DNA from: Fulvivirga ligni | GTDB taxonomy: Bacteria; Bacteroidota; Bacteroidia; Cytophagales; Cyclobacteriaceae | DNA: 64,000 bases | Direction: 5' to 3' | Assembly: GCF_021389935.1 (NCBI RefSeq) | Contig: NZ_CP089979.1 | Location: 5,003,001 to 5,067,000, forward strand | Part shown: piece after piece, positions 34,801 to 42,873 of the stretch | How the letters are laid out: every line of letters starts with the position of its first letter | Position numbering within the stretch: position 1 is the stretch's first letter | Program-made: the position numbers and the translations under genes | Notes under the pieces: model-generated | The model's database searches: none | What the model was told of the DNA's origin: nothing | What the model saw: the letters and a program-made list of their open reading frames with translations, nothing else

Positions 34801-35255
34801 AGCGCTACCTCCTCAGAAGTGAGGCTTTCATTGCTATCTTCAATAACTGGGACATTAGCTTTAACAGCTATTTTCTTAGCCTCCACTTTATCGCCCAATT
34901 GGTCCATCACCTCAGGCTCTGGTCCAATGAAAATAAGCCCCTCTTCTCTACAGCGTCTTGCAAAATTTACGTTTTCAGACAGAAAACCATAACCAGGATG
35001 AATGGCATCAACTCCGTTTCTTTTGGCTACAGCAATGATCTCTTCAATATCCAAATAAGGCTTTAAAGGATCATCATCAGCACCAATCTGATAGGCTTCA
35101 TCTGCCTTATATCTATGAAGAGAATACCGGTCTTCATATGTGTAAATGGTTACTGATCTGATCTTTAACTCGCTTGTGGCTCTAAGAATTCTAATGGCAA
35201 TTTCACCTCGGTTAGCCACCATTAGCTTTTTGATTTCCCTCAATTGAATATTCAT
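31809..35255 (-). CDS. pyc: Pyruvate carboxylase
   Basis: This single-chain biotin enzyme of 1148 aa carboxylates pyruvate to oxaloacetate, replenishing the TCA cycle. Domains in order: biotin carboxylase with ANRGEIAIRILRA at the N-terminus, the ATP-grasp loop KAAAGGGGRGMR (about residue 165) and EVNPRVQVEHT (about 293); carboxyltransferase beginning DTTFRDAHQSLLATRVRT (about 540) with the metal-site HLHTHDTS (about 745); and biotin carboxyl carrier with EAMKMES near residue 1113, whose Lys is biotinylated. Length and domain order are those of the alpha4 type. A probable terminator lies directly after the stop. Confidence 0.98.
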   Translation of the reverse strand: MNIQLREIKKLMVANRGEIAIRILRATSELKIRSVTIYTYEDRYSLHRYKADEAYQIGADDDPLKPYLDIEEIIAVAKRNGVDAIHPGYGFLSENVNFARRCREEGLIFIGPEPEVMDQLGDKVEAKKIAVKANVPVIEDSNESLTSEEVALKEASRIGYPIMVKAAAGGGGRGMRVVRDDNQLKSAFVDAKKEAGNAFGDDTIFLEKFIDQPKHIEVQIMGDNYGNIVHLFERDCSVQRRFQKVVEVAPCMTISQETKDKLYHYALSIAKQVNYNNVGTVEFLVDRDEDIYFIEVNPRVQVEHTITEEVTGIDIVRSQILIARGFDLADRRIFIKEQADVKCNGYAIQCRITTEDPANNFQPDYGTIIAYRSASGFGIRLDAGNCYAGVNISPFFDSLLVKVSSWGRTLKGAAERLERALSEFRIRGVETNIGFLANVITNPVFYKGEATVNFIQDHPELFDMPRRLNRGTKFLNYLANLSVNGNPNVKKIDTTKVFRDPKVPEFDRLGGYPEGTKDKLKQLGREGFVKWLKDEKQIQFTDTTFRDAHQSLLATRVRTIDMLKVAEGYAKNHPNTFSMEVWGGATFDVCMRFLNENPWDRLSLFREAMPNILLQMLLRGSNGVGYKAYPDNLIEKFIEKSAETGIDVFRIFDSLNWVEAMKVSIKTVRERTDSLAEACLCYTGDIFKENTKYDLQYYLDLARKLEDEGAHILAIKDMAGLLKPKSAEVLITELKKAVDLPIHLHTHDTSSIQSTTYWKAINAGVDVVDVAISSMSGLTSQPNFNSMLAALEGHERENKFDIHSLNKYSNYWEDVREYYYPFESELKAGTAEVYEHEIPGGQYSNLRPQARGLGLEDKFAKVKENYAVVNKMFGELVKVTPSSKVVGDMALFMTSNDLTPEDIYERGHTLSFPESVVSLFKGELGQPYGGFPEDLSKIILKGEKPFTDRPNAHLEPVDFEAEFKDFQTEFDEYCDELDFLSYKLYPKVFKDFYDHWQEYGEVWRLPTQAFLYGLKDNQEIFVEIGHGKAIIIKKLYKSAPDEKGICRVYFEMNGQTRIMEVKDENVKAEKASHLKATTDKHVGSPLQGKLAEVKVKEGDEVKENAPLFSIEAMKMESTINSPVSGKVKKVHLAAGEMLEQDDLVVEFE

Positions 35256-35392
35256 GGATTAGGTATAATAGGTTATAGTTAGATGATTTAGTATTGAAAA
35301 GTTAAAACATTCACGTCGGTTTGGCAAAGACTGATGTTTTCTGTTTATTAATTTTTATATTCACAACATTGATAATTGTAATCTTTCTACAA

Positions 35393-35827
35393 ATGTTTAA
35401 GTATATCATCCTAGTACTCGTTGCAGCGTTCATCATCATTCAGTTTTTCAGAATTGATAAAACCAACCCTACTTACAATGAATCTGAAGACTTCATAACT
35501 ATCACTAAGCCATCAGATGAGGTTAAAAACATTCTCGTTACAGCTTGTTATGATTGTCATTCTTATAAGACAGAGTATCCGTGGTATTCTAATGTAGCTC
35601 CTGCCAGCTGGTTTCTTGCAGAACATATTGAAGATGGAAGAAGACATTTGAATTTCTCTATCTGGGGAACATACCCTGCCGATAAAGCAGCTCATAAGCT
35701 GGAAGAGGTAGCGGATGAAGTGGAAGAGGGCGAAATGCCGCTTTCAAGTTATACTATCATGCATGGTGATGCCAAGCTCACTGACGCTCAAAAAGAAGCT
35801 TTAGTATCATGGGTGAAAAGCCTTTAA
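35393..35827 (+). CDS. Membrane-anchored haem-binding domain protein (single CxxCH)
   Basis: A 144-aa protein with an N-terminal membrane anchor (FKYIILVLVAAFIIIQFF) and a single CxxCH motif (Cys52-x-x-Cys55-His56, in ACYDCHSYKTEYPWYSNVAP). This is the pattern of the Haem_bd domain found widely in Bacteroidota, in which WYSNVAP and the late ALVSWVKSL are also conserved. The haem would be exported to the periplasmic side. Its ATG at 35393 gives the expected length; the frame is open upstream to a TTG at 35321, but the added hydrophobic segment would duplicate the anchor. The redox role is unknown. Confidence 0.88.
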   Translation: MFKYIILVLVAAFIIIQFFRIDKTNPTYNESEDFITITKPSDEVKNILVTACYDCHSYKTEYPWYSNVAPASWFLAEHIEDGRRHLNFSIWGTYPADKAAHKLEEVADEVEEGEMPLSSYTIMHGDAKLTDAQKEALVSWVKSL

Positions 35828-35866
35828 TAATCAGGTAATAACTCCCTTTTAGCAAAAGCTTTCCAG

Positions 35867-36451
35867 ATGCAGAATAACGAACCGTATATAGAAATACCCA
35901 GCATTTTTCATTCTTATGATTCCAAGCAACCTTTTGAAAGGTGTATTGATTGTGATAAGTATCTTCTTGAGGATGATAGTGAGTATTTCATAGAAAAGGC
36001 CATTAAAAATTATAAAGGCTATAAAGCTCAGGATGTGATCTTTGAATATGCTATCTGTGCCTCATGTGCAGAAAAGATGCGCAAGAAGATCTCAAAAGAA
36101 TCTATGGAGCATATAGAAGAGTTTTTTGCGCACCATGTAGATATTAGTAAGCGCATGGAAGTAATGCAAAATAACCCTGGCAATCCTGTAGCCTGGATGG
36201 AGCAATGCCTGATTAATGGATCCATGAAAAATGAATTGGATGAGTTTCAGCTATATGCACATTGCAAAGGCAAGCGATTGGAACTTAGCAACATGCCATA
36301 CATGATCAGTGGTACAGCGCTAGATGAAATTGCTCACATTCTAAGTGACCAGACTAAAGATGAACTTGATAATTTCCTGAATCAACATTTTGGTCCTCCG
36401 CCAGAGCTGGAAGAACTACTACCAGGAAAAAGACGATTTATGCTGGTTTAG
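35867..36451 (+). CDS. Protein with a C4 zinc-ribbon-like site, unknown function
   Basis: A 194-aa acidic, soluble protein. Two Cys pairs, Cys26/Cys29 in CIDCDKYL and Cys64/Cys67 in CASCAEKM, are spaced to form a zinc ribbon with the strand-helix segment VIFEYAI between them. The C-terminal half (GTALDEIAHILSDQTKDELDNFL) is helical and ends GPPPELEELLPGKRRFMLV. I do not recognise it beyond a hypothetical family. It follows the haem-binding gene by 39 bp, possibly co-transcribed, and its stop overlaps the converging sensor-protein gene by 4 bp. Confidence 0.75.
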   Translation: MQNNEPYIEIPSIFHSYDSKQPFERCIDCDKYLLEDDSEYFIEKAIKNYKGYKAQDVIFEYAICASCAEKMRKKISKESMEHIEEFFAHHVDISKRMEVMQNNPGNPVAWMEQCLINGSMKNELDEFQLYAHCKGKRLELSNMPYMISGTALDEIAHILSDQTKDELDNFLNQHFGPPPELEELLPGKRRFMLV

Positions 36452-37959
36452 AGATCGTGATCGAAGAGGTCATAATCTCTCCTCTCCAGTTTCTCTTTAA
36501 TGTCTTTGATTACATCATCCAGGTGAGTGGTAGCATCATGCAGAAAATTAACAATTTTCTCTTCATCTTCTCGCAGCTCACAGTTTTTCAGAAGGTTTAC
36601 CAGGCCTAAGACCGTGGCTACAGGAGCCCTAAGTTCATGAGCATTGATGTATGCATATTCAGCTAGCACTTTATTCTGTTCCTTTAAAAGGCTGGTTCTT
36701 TCTCTAATTTTCTCCTCCAGGGTGCCATTGAGATTTTCAAGGTTCTGATTAAGATATTTCATCTTTTCAGATTGAGCATGCAGCTCTTCCGATTGTAACT
36801 GTATCTGATCATTCTTTTCTTTTAAAAGATTGATCACATTTTTCTGAGCTAAGCGTTGCTTATACATAATATATGCAATGGCCACTACCGCCAAAAGAAG
36901 AATTACTATGATGGTGATTATAGCATTTCTTTGCTTCAATTCCAGCAGTGCATTTTCATTCTCTTGCTTTAATAACTCCGTTTGATGAGAGTTTTGAATA
37001 CTCGCAATCTGGCGGCTCTTCTGCTCACTAAAAATGCTATCTTTTAGTAGCGCATAAGCAGTATAGTCTTCTAAAGCCTTTTCGAAATCATTTTTACCCT
37101 TGAAGAGCTTCGACCTGTTATCATAAATCTCCATCCGTAAATCCCGAGCGCCGGAGATGTGAGAATAAGTTAAAGCACTATCATAATATTGTTCTGCCAG
37201 ATCGTAATGCTCAAGACGGGTGTGAATATTGCCCAGCTTATTATAAGAATTTGAGATGCTCCTTATTTCATTTATTTCCTTTCTGATGGCCAGGGCACGT
37301 TCATTAAAGTATATGGCAGATTCATATTCTCTGGTAGCATTGGCCACATTGGCCAGACCATTGTAGGCATAAGCCTTTTCACGCTCAGTGATGGAAGAAT
37401 TATTCAATCCCTCCATAAAATAAAAGGTTGCGGAATCGTAATCTGACTTCGCTTCGAAGACCTCACCGATGTTTACCGAAATAAGGGCTCTTTTTTCTCC
37501 ATACTCTTCAATATTAAGCTCTTGAGCCATGAATAGATATTGGAGACCTTTATCTCCTTCTCCTATCTTTTTATAGAGCTCCGCTATATTATTATAGGTA
37601 ACGAGAACACCTGTTTTATCCTTGAGCTTCTTGAACAGCTCTAATGCCTTGAAATAGTTCTTTAATGATTCTGTATAGTCACTCTGGCTCCAGGCTATGG
37701 TTCCAGTTACGTTATAGGCATTGGCTAGCCCCCTATCGTAGTTGATTTTTTGAGATAATTCAAAGGCCACTTTAACATCATCCTTTGCCACCTCCACATT
37801 AGTGTAATATAAACTATAGGCCTGATCATTAAGTGCATCGATACTTTTCTTTATAGAATCCGTTGACGAGTATGCCACAGTATCTTGTGCCTGGCTCATT
37901 TCCACACAGCCGCTGTTCAACAATATTCCTATAAAGAAGTGATAAATCGATTTCCTCAT
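36448..37959 (-). CDS. TPR sensor protein with a histidine-kinase DHp domain but no ATPase domain
   Basis: A 503-aa protein: signal peptide, TPR repeats (about residues 60-300), one membrane segment (IITIIVILLLAVVAIAYIMY, about 345-365), a coiled coil, and a DHp-like region INAHELRAPVATVLGLVNLL with His441. The protein stops 62 residues after this His, at the end of the second DHp helix. There is no N-box, G1 or G2 box, and the next gene, on the other strand, begins to overlap at the stop. It cannot autophosphorylate in a normal way and may be a phosphoacceptor or a dimerising regulator. It is not obviously a frameshift, because no ATPase motifs are readable in the other frames downstream. 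Confidence 0.85.
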   Translation of the reverse strand: MRKSIYHFFIGILLNSGCVEMSQAQDTVAYSSTDSIKKSIDALNDQAYSLYYTNVEVAKDDVKVAFELSQKINYDRGLANAYNVTGTIAWSQSDYTESLKNYFKALELFKKLKDKTGVLVTYNNIAELYKKIGEGDKGLQYLFMAQELNIEEYGEKRALISVNIGEVFEAKSDYDSATFYFMEGLNNSSITEREKAYAYNGLANVANATREYESAIYFNERALAIRKEINEIRSISNSYNKLGNIHTRLEHYDLAEQYYDSALTYSHISGARDLRMEIYDNRSKLFKGKNDFEKALEDYTAYALLKDSIFSEQKSRQIASIQNSHQTELLKQENENALLELKQRNAIITIIVILLLAVVAIAYIMYKQRLAQKNVINLLKEKNDQIQLQSEELHAQSEKMKYLNQNLENLNGTLEEKIRERTSLLKEQNKVLAEYAYINAHELRAPVATVLGLVNLLKNCELREDEEKIVNFLHDATTHLDDVIKDIKEKLERRDYDLFDHDL

Positions 37960-38178
37960 ATTACCGCACGATATTCTCTTTGCAAAGCAACCAAATACTC
38001 AATGATGAAATAGCCAATTGAGTAAATAATTACTCAATTTATCAAAAATTCTACAATTATTCATCACTTCAGAAAATTAATTATTTATATAAAACATTGA
38101 TAATCAGCATTTTATAAATTTTATTGATTTTGGCCAAATTATTTCATTACACATATCAAAACCAAAAAATTTTCAATT

Positions 38179-38340
38179 ATGCTTAAATGGACAGTAATAT
38201 TTTTGATAGTAGCACTAGTAGCAGCCCTTTTCGGATTCGGAGGTATAGCAGCAGGTGCAGCAGGAATCGCTAAGATTTTATTCTTTGTATTCTTAGTGTT
38301 ATTTGTGATCTCATTGATTTCAGGTGCAGTCAGACGCTGA
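38179..38340 (+). CDS. DUF1328 (YtjA-like) small membrane protein
   Basis: This 53-aa gene starts [20 protein letters not shown] and continues [16 protein letters not shown], ending [11 protein letters not shown]. The hydrophobic core with the [15 protein letters not shown] block is the DUF1328/YtjA signature, a family of small inner-membrane proteins often induced by stress, with no defined function. It has two helices. The ATG follows a purine-poor leader and a strong terminator lies 34 bp past the stop. Confidence 0.9.
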   Translation: MLKWTVIFLIVALVAALFGFGGIAAGAAGIAKILFFVFLVLFVISLISGAVRR

Positions 38341-38373
38341 TACTGAAATAAGATATAACTTTAAAACCCAAAG

Positions 38374-38407
38374 AGGATCTTAACATCAAAGTTAAGGTCC
38401 TTTTTTT
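38374..38407 (+). terminator. Intrinsic terminator of the DUF1328 gene
   Basis: AGGATCTTAAC pairs with GTTAAGGTCCT (one T-G wobble) around a 6-nt loop and is followed by seven T. Confidence 0.9.
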
Positions 38408-38440
38408 ATGCTCTAGATTTCTGGCTATCCCGAAATGTGT

Positions 38441-38478
38441 ATAAAAAAAGAAAGGCCTCACTGAAAGTGAGACCTTTT
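38441..38478 (-). terminator. Intrinsic terminator of the cysteine synthase/CBS gene
   Basis: On the minus strand a stem AAGG-x-CTCACT / AGTGAG-x-CCTT with a short loop is followed by CTTTTTTT. It is 66 bp after the stop of the minus-strand gene ending at 38544. Confidence 0.8.
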
Positions 38479-38543
38479 CCCAAAACTTACTTACATTAAC
38501 ATGTTATCAACCTTGCTAAACTAGTTGCAAGGACTATGCCAAA

Positions 38544-39914
38544 CTAGTTTGAGATAGCGGCCAATAAATCATGTTGAGTAATAATATGCACTTCATCTGC
38601 AGCATCTCTTACTAATACTGCTTTGTTATCTTTATTAATCATGGAAGACAGTACATCCAAGGTATTGTTCATGGCTACGAATGGCATAGGGTCATCCATA
38701 ATCTCAGAAACAGGCTTCTCACGAAGGTTTGGATCTTCTATAAGCTTTTCTAATAATTTGGTTGTGGAAACGCTACCCACAAACTCATTGTTCTCAACCA
38801 CAGGCACTTGGTCAATGCCTTCCTTATTTAAGACCTGCATTACCTCACCTACCGAACGACTCTTATCAATAGTATAAAGCTTACCTGAACCATTCTTTTT
38901 CGTTACAATATCTTTAGCCGTGGCAAACTCTCTAGCCTCTAAGAATCCATGGTTTTTCATCCAATTGTCATTATACACCTTGGCCAGGTATCTTGTACCA
39001 TGATCTGGTAGTATAATCACCATAGTATCACCTTCTTGTAGGTTTTCTTTGGCATATTCCAGAGCACCATGAACAGCAGATCCACAAGACCAGCCTACGA
39101 ATAGACCTTCTTCTCTGGCTAATCTTCTAGTCATGATAGCACCGTCTTTATCGGTTACTTTCACGAAGTGGTCAATGAGACTAAAATCCACATTTTTGGG
39201 TAAAATGTCCTCACCTATACCCTCGGTCATGTAAGGGTAGATTTCGTTCTTATCGAACTCTCCAGTCTCTTTATATTTTTTGAATACTGATCCATAACTG
39301 TCTATACCAACAGATATAACATCCGCATTTTGCTCTTTCAAATATTTAGAAGTACCACACATTGATCCACCAGTTCCTACACCTGCAGCATAGTGCGTTA
39401 TTTTCCCCTCAGTTTGTTCCCATATCTCAGGTCCGGTTGTCTCATAGTGCGCTGCCGCATTTGAAACGTTATCGTACTGGTTAGGGTAAAATGAGTTAGG
39501 GATATCTTTATTTAGCTTTTTAGCCACAGAATAGTAAGATCTGGGATCTTCCGGCTCTACGTTAGTAGGACATACTATAACTTCAGCACCCATAGCACGA
39601 AGAATATCTATTTTCTCCTGAGACTGCTTATCAGAAAGCGTGAAGATACACTTGTAGCCTTTAGCTATGGCTACCAGGGCTAGTCCCATACCAGTATTAC
39701 CAGATGTACCTTCTATGATAGTGCCTCCAGGCTTTAGAATACCCTCTTTTTCAGCATCTTCTATCATTTTTAAGGCCATTCTATCCTTCATAGAATTACC
39801 CGGATTAAAATACTCTACCTTAGCCAGGACAGTTCCTTTAATACCTTTACTAACGCTGTTCAGCTTCACCAATGGTGTATTTCCTATGGCTTCAATAATG
39901 GAATTATAGTACAT
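38544..39914 (-). CDS. PLP-dependent cystathionine beta-synthase (cysteine synthase fold plus CBS pair)
   Basis: A 456-aa enzyme joining serine-type substrates to homocysteine or sulphide. The N-terminal OASS fold has IGNTPLVKL, the PLP lysine Lys43 in NPGNSMKDRMA, and the substrate loop EGTSGNTGMGLA; GVGTGGSMCGTSKYL binds phosphate. The C-terminal about 120 residues carry two CBS motifs (SVGEVMQVLNKEGIDQVPVV and VSEIMDDPMPFVAMNN), which usually bind adenosyl ligands and regulate activity. There is no N-terminal haem domain of the animal enzyme. I use the ATG at 39914 (MYYNSIIEAIGNTPLV) because the upstream 10 residues do not align. Confidence 0.93.
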   Translation of the reverse strand: MYYNSIIEAIGNTPLVKLNSVSKGIKGTVLAKVEYFNPGNSMKDRMALKMIEDAEKEGILKPGGTIIEGTSGNTGMGLALVAIAKGYKCIFTLSDKQSQEKIDILRAMGAEVIVCPTNVEPEDPRSYYSVAKKLNKDIPNSFYPNQYDNVSNAAAHYETTGPEIWEQTEGKITHYAAGVGTGGSMCGTSKYLKEQNADVISVGIDSYGSVFKKYKETGEFDKNEIYPYMTEGIGEDILPKNVDFSLIDHFVKVTDKDGAIMTRRLAREEGLFVGWSCGSAVHGALEYAKENLQEGDTMVIILPDHGTRYLAKVYNDNWMKNHGFLEAREFATAKDIVTKKNGSGKLYTIDKSRSVGEVMQVLNKEGIDQVPVVENNEFVGSVSTTKLLEKLIEDPNLREKPVSEIMDDPMPFVAMNNTLDVLSSMINKDNKAVLVRDAADEVHIITQHDLLAAISN

Positions 39915-40042
39915 ATTTTTTTCAATTTTACTCAAAACTACCAAGATCTATAATGAAATAATAAGAATGACTTTCTTATTTAACACAGATAGAAACAACT
40001 TAGTGTCTACTCCGTTTATTTCTCTGAAGAAACCTGGCAATC

Positions 40043-41362
40043 ATGCAATTAATAAGACTATATTTTTTACCCTTCCTCATCACCGTTTTATTTTCCAACC
40101 TTAGCTATTCTCAAGAAAAACTTAAAGTAACTGTGGTGAATGCTGAAGACCTTACCCCAGTACCTTTCGCTACCATTTCATTTCCTGAACTTAAATATGG
40201 TTTTAGTGCCAATGGCAATGGTCAGTTTATACTTCCTTTAGATAAGACCTATGAGAATCAAATGCTGGCTGTAACTAATATAGGATTTGAAACCTTCCAG
40301 AAGCGAACCAAAGATCTTATAAATACTGATACCATCTTTCTTCAACCCAAAGTGACAGTACTAAGCGAGATTGTGGTAAGAGCTAAGAAAGAAAACCCTG
40401 AAGATTTAGTAAAAAATGTGGAGAAGGAATTAGGCAACTTCCTACGCAAAGATTCTTACTATCTCTATGGCTTCTATACCGAAACCATTCAAAAAAATGA
40501 GAAATATGAAGGATATACTGAAGCCTACGGCGTATTCAACATATCAGGCTACCAACCAGGCTATAATAGAAAAAATCCGCTTTTTAGCTATGATATTGCG
40601 CAATGGAAAAACATGCGCAGATCTAACTACTCGCTTAGTTCAGAGTGCGACACCCAACGCCAGAGAACTCTGGAGATAGACAAATTATCAAAGGCCAAAA
40701 GTGAGTATTTATACAATGGCCCTTTTAATAAAATCAATAAAAACGAATTTCGATATACGATAGACAGCCTCACCACCTATGACAGCACTGATGTCTTCGT
40801 GATAGGCTTTACTTCACTGGACACCAAAGAGCATGACTACAGCGGAAGAGCTTACATAAAAGCAGATGACTATGCCCTATTGGAAATGGAGATCTATGAT
40901 GAAAACGCCAATGAGGTACTCTATGATGATTGTAAAATATCGAAAATAAAACTTCGCTTTGATCTATCGTTTACCAAAATAGCAGACAAGTATTATCTAA
41001 GAAAGGCAGATCTCACAACAGAATATTTTATTAACACTGATGCCCTAACAGAACGCATTACGTTAATAGGTGGTGAGTTTAAAGACAATTCGGTGGCAGA
41101 CCTTAATTATGACCAGCGAATGATCATGTATAATGAAATGATCAATCCTGTAATATTCTACACACCAGATTTCTGGGAACAACAGAACCGACCGATCGAT
41201 GAAAGCATTGCTGAGGATTTAAATGATGAAAAAACTCTTTACGAGCAATTCAAATTTAATAATGGAAAAAGAGTAATCCCTCTGCCTGATGAATACTCTA
41301 ATTATGAGCAGATGTACAAAGAGAGGGATATCTTCAGAATGTTTCTCAATGCGAACTACTAA
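40043..41362 (+). CDS. Secreted CarboxypepD_reg-like domain protein with long beta-rich C-terminus
   Basis: A 439-aa protein with signal peptide (MQLIRLYFLPFLITVLFSNLSYS), a carboxypeptidase-regulatory-like domain at about residues 30-100 (VVNAEDLTPVPFATISFP and GFSANGNGQFILPL), and a longer region of about 300 residues with repeated aromatic strands (YYLYGFYTETIQKNEKY, DYSGRAYIKADDYALLEMEIYD). The layout is that of Bacteroidota surface or TonB-receptor-like secreted proteins without barrel; function unknown. Its 3' end overlaps the converging gene by 17 bp, which is unusual and suggests mutual antisense transcription. Confidence 0.85.
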   Translation: MQLIRLYFLPFLITVLFSNLSYSQEKLKVTVVNAEDLTPVPFATISFPELKYGFSANGNGQFILPLDKTYENQMLAVTNIGFETFQKRTKDLINTDTIFLQPKVTVLSEIVVRAKKENPEDLVKNVEKELGNFLRKDSYYLYGFYTETIQKNEKYEGYTEAYGVFNISGYQPGYNRKNPLFSYDIAQWKNMRRSNYSLSSECDTQRQRTLEIDKLSKAKSEYLYNGPFNKINKNEFRYTIDSLTTYDSTDVFVIGFTSLDTKEHDYSGRAYIKADDYALLEMEIYDENANEVLYDDCKISKIKLRFDLSFTKIADKYYLRKADLTTEYFINTDALTERITLIGGEFKDNSVADLNYDQRMIMYNEMINPVIFYTPDFWEQQNRPIDESIAEDLNDEKTLYEQFKFNNGKRVIPLPDEYSNYEQMYKERDIFRMFLNANY

Positions 41363-42101
41363 TGGAGAAATTGACTTTACCGACTCCAGAATTACCTGTT
41401 CGAGCATCAAAGGCATAAACGGTAATTTCGTATGATCCATCTTCAGCAAATTTATAGTCAGCAAGGAAGGTATTGTTCTTTTCTTTTACCTGCAGCTCCA
41501 CTGTGTCTATCATTTTACCGTCTTTCTTAACGATGGCTTTTACTTCCATTTTCTCAGCATCCCAAAGGCCACCATTTGATAGTGGGCAGCCGCACATCAT
41601 CACAACATTAGCTGTTATAGTGGCCTTAGCTGACTGCACTGACTCATGGGTTTGAGGGCTTAACACATTGATAATGAAGCCCGGAATTTCGAGCACCACG
41701 CCATCACCATCAATATCTTTTCCAGGGATTAACCACACTTGCGTAGATGCATGCACAGCAGATTGAGGCTGGTTGAAGGGGGCAATCACCTCCACGGTAA
41801 GGAACACAGGTTCATCTATATTGATAGTGGCTTCAAACTTAGCGGTTTCAGCATCAGAAATATTTTTATAGCGTTCATGCGGTTCCTTCATAATGAGAGA
41901 AGTGTTACCTGTACTACCAGCGGTCTTTCCGCTAGCCATGATCTCAGCCGTAGCAGCATTTCTTATGATCACTTGTGCCCCACCGATGGAGCTGCCGATA
42001 AACTTAGCATCCTTAGCTTTAGCACGTACCAGAATTTTGGTAGGTGTGGCATATGAAGCGAAGAAAATGATAGAGAATAGTATGGTTAGTATGTTTTTCA
42101 T
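41346..42101 (-). CDS. Secreted protein of unknown function with MCGCP motif
   Basis: A 251-aa product with a signal peptide (MKNILTILFSIIFFASYA). The mature protein consists of two or three beta-sandwich-like repeats: one with ILVRAKAKDAKFIGSSIGGAQVIIRNAATAE and a later one VLSPQTHESVQSAKATITANVVMMCGCPLSNGG, followed by TVELQVKEKNNTFLADYKF, a Bacteroidota Ig-like style. A close Cys pair (MMCGCPL) could bind metal or be oxidised. It resembles no named family I recognise. The stop overlaps the end of the converging gene by 17 bp. Confidence 0.75.
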   Translation of the reverse strand: MKNILTILFSIIFFASYATPTKILVRAKAKDAKFIGSSIGGAQVIIRNAATAEIMASGKTAGSTGNTSLIMKEPHERYKNISDAETAKFEATINIDEPVFLTVEVIAPFNQPQSAVHASTQVWLIPGKDIDGDGVVLEIPGFIINVLSPQTHESVQSAKATITANVVMMCGCPLSNGGLWDAEKMEVKAIVKKDGKMIDTVELQVKEKNNTFLADYKFAEDGSYEITVYAFDARTGNSGVGKVNFSISSSH

Positions 42102-42253
42102 ATTTATAGATTAAAGGGTACAAATTTGAAATTGCTCTTTGAATTCCTGTAAATCTACTTGAATAAGATTTTTTACCCCTAATAATTCCAAATCTACTAA
42201 CGCAAATCATTACATCTTATTAAATTATATAGAAGGGGCTGCCCTAAAATTAA

Positions 42254-42284
42254 TTGCATTTTGCAACTAAATATAGTTACTTTG
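42254..42284 (+). promoter_or_regulatory. Promoter/operator region of hicAB
   Basis: Two adjacent inverted repeats, TTGCA-TTT-TGCAA (42254-42266) and AACTA-AATA-TAGTT (42265-42278), overlap a plausible promoter: TTG (42254-42256) and TTACTTTG (42277-42284, seven of eight bases of TAnnTTTG) with 20 bp between. This is the expected position for autoregulation by the HicB antitoxin (RHH fold). Confidence 0.6.
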
Positions 42285-42288
42285 AGTT

Positions 42289-42531
42289 ATGTCTAAGAAA
42301 CAAAAACTTATAGATAGATTTCTAGGCATGCCATCTGATTTTCATTATGATGAGATGGTTCAGCTACTAAGCTATTTCGGATATAGCGAGGTTAAGAAAG
42401 GAAAAACCTCAGGATCTCGAGTTAAGTTTAGAAATGATGCTGGCATCAACATATTACTTCATAAACCACACCCAAGTGGAATCATGAAAAAATATCAGAT
42501 GAAACAAATAAAGGAAACATTAGGAATATGA
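42289..42531 (+). CDS. hicA: HicA-like toxin of a type II toxin-antitoxin pair
   Basis: An 80-aa dsRBD-like protein with the layout LLSYFGYSEVKKGKTSGSRVKF, then HKPHPSGIMKKYQMKQIKETL. Canonical HicA mRNA interferases have a catalytic His in the G-S-H block of the second strand; here this reads GSR. The familiar Bacteroides-type relatives have the same, so it may use another residue (for example the later His) or act differently. It is first in the pair and overlaps hicB by 4 bp (ATGA), which fits HicAB order. The toxin function is by family. Confidence 0.85.
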   Translation: MSKKQKLIDRFLGMPSDFHYDEMVQLLSYFGYSEVKKGKTSGSRVKFRNDAGINILLHKPHPSGIMKKYQMKQIKETLGI

Positions 42532-42866
42532 AATACCTGAAATATAAAGGCTACACAGGAAGTATTGAATATAGCCCTGAAGACAATTTAATGTATGGAA
42601 AAGTACTAGGAATAAAAGGTCTCATATCTTATGAGGGTCAAACTGGGAAGCAGCTCGAAGAAGATTTTAAAGAGGCTGTAGATACTTATCTTGAGGATTG
42701 CAAAGAGGAAAATTCAAAGCCTGAGAAACCCTTTAAAGGAAGTTTTAATGTGCGGATTCCTTCAAGCCTCCATCAGCAGGCAGCTCTTTTGGCTATGGAA
42801 ACCCAAACTTCGCTGAACAGTTTAGTCACAGAAGCCATCCGATTTCGTATTTCAAAAGAGGTTTAG
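42528..42866 (+). CDS. hicB: HicB-like antitoxin
   Basis: A 112-aa protein in two parts: an N-terminal HicB fold (residues 1-65, YKGYTGSIEYSPEDNLMYGKVLGIKGLISYEGQT) and a C-terminal ribbon-helix-helix DNA-binding module (FNVRIPSSLHQQAALLAMETQTSLNSLVTEAI, residues 78-109). It would neutralise the HicA partner and repress its own promoter through the inverted repeats upstream of hicA. The 4-bp overlap with hicA and the next gene converging 7 bp after the stop support a minimal two-gene module. Confidence 0.88.
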   Translation: MKYLKYKGYTGSIEYSPEDNLMYGKVLGIKGLISYEGQTGKQLEEDFKEAVDTYLEDCKEENSKPEKPFKGSFNVRIPSSLHQQAALLAMETQTSLNSLVTEAIRFRISKEV

Positions 42867-42873
42867 CCTTAAC

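Noticed and set aside
36448-36490. Frameshift as explanation of the truncated DHp protein
   Set aside because: No HATPase motifs can be read in any frame past the stop; the next gene, on the other strand, occupies that space.
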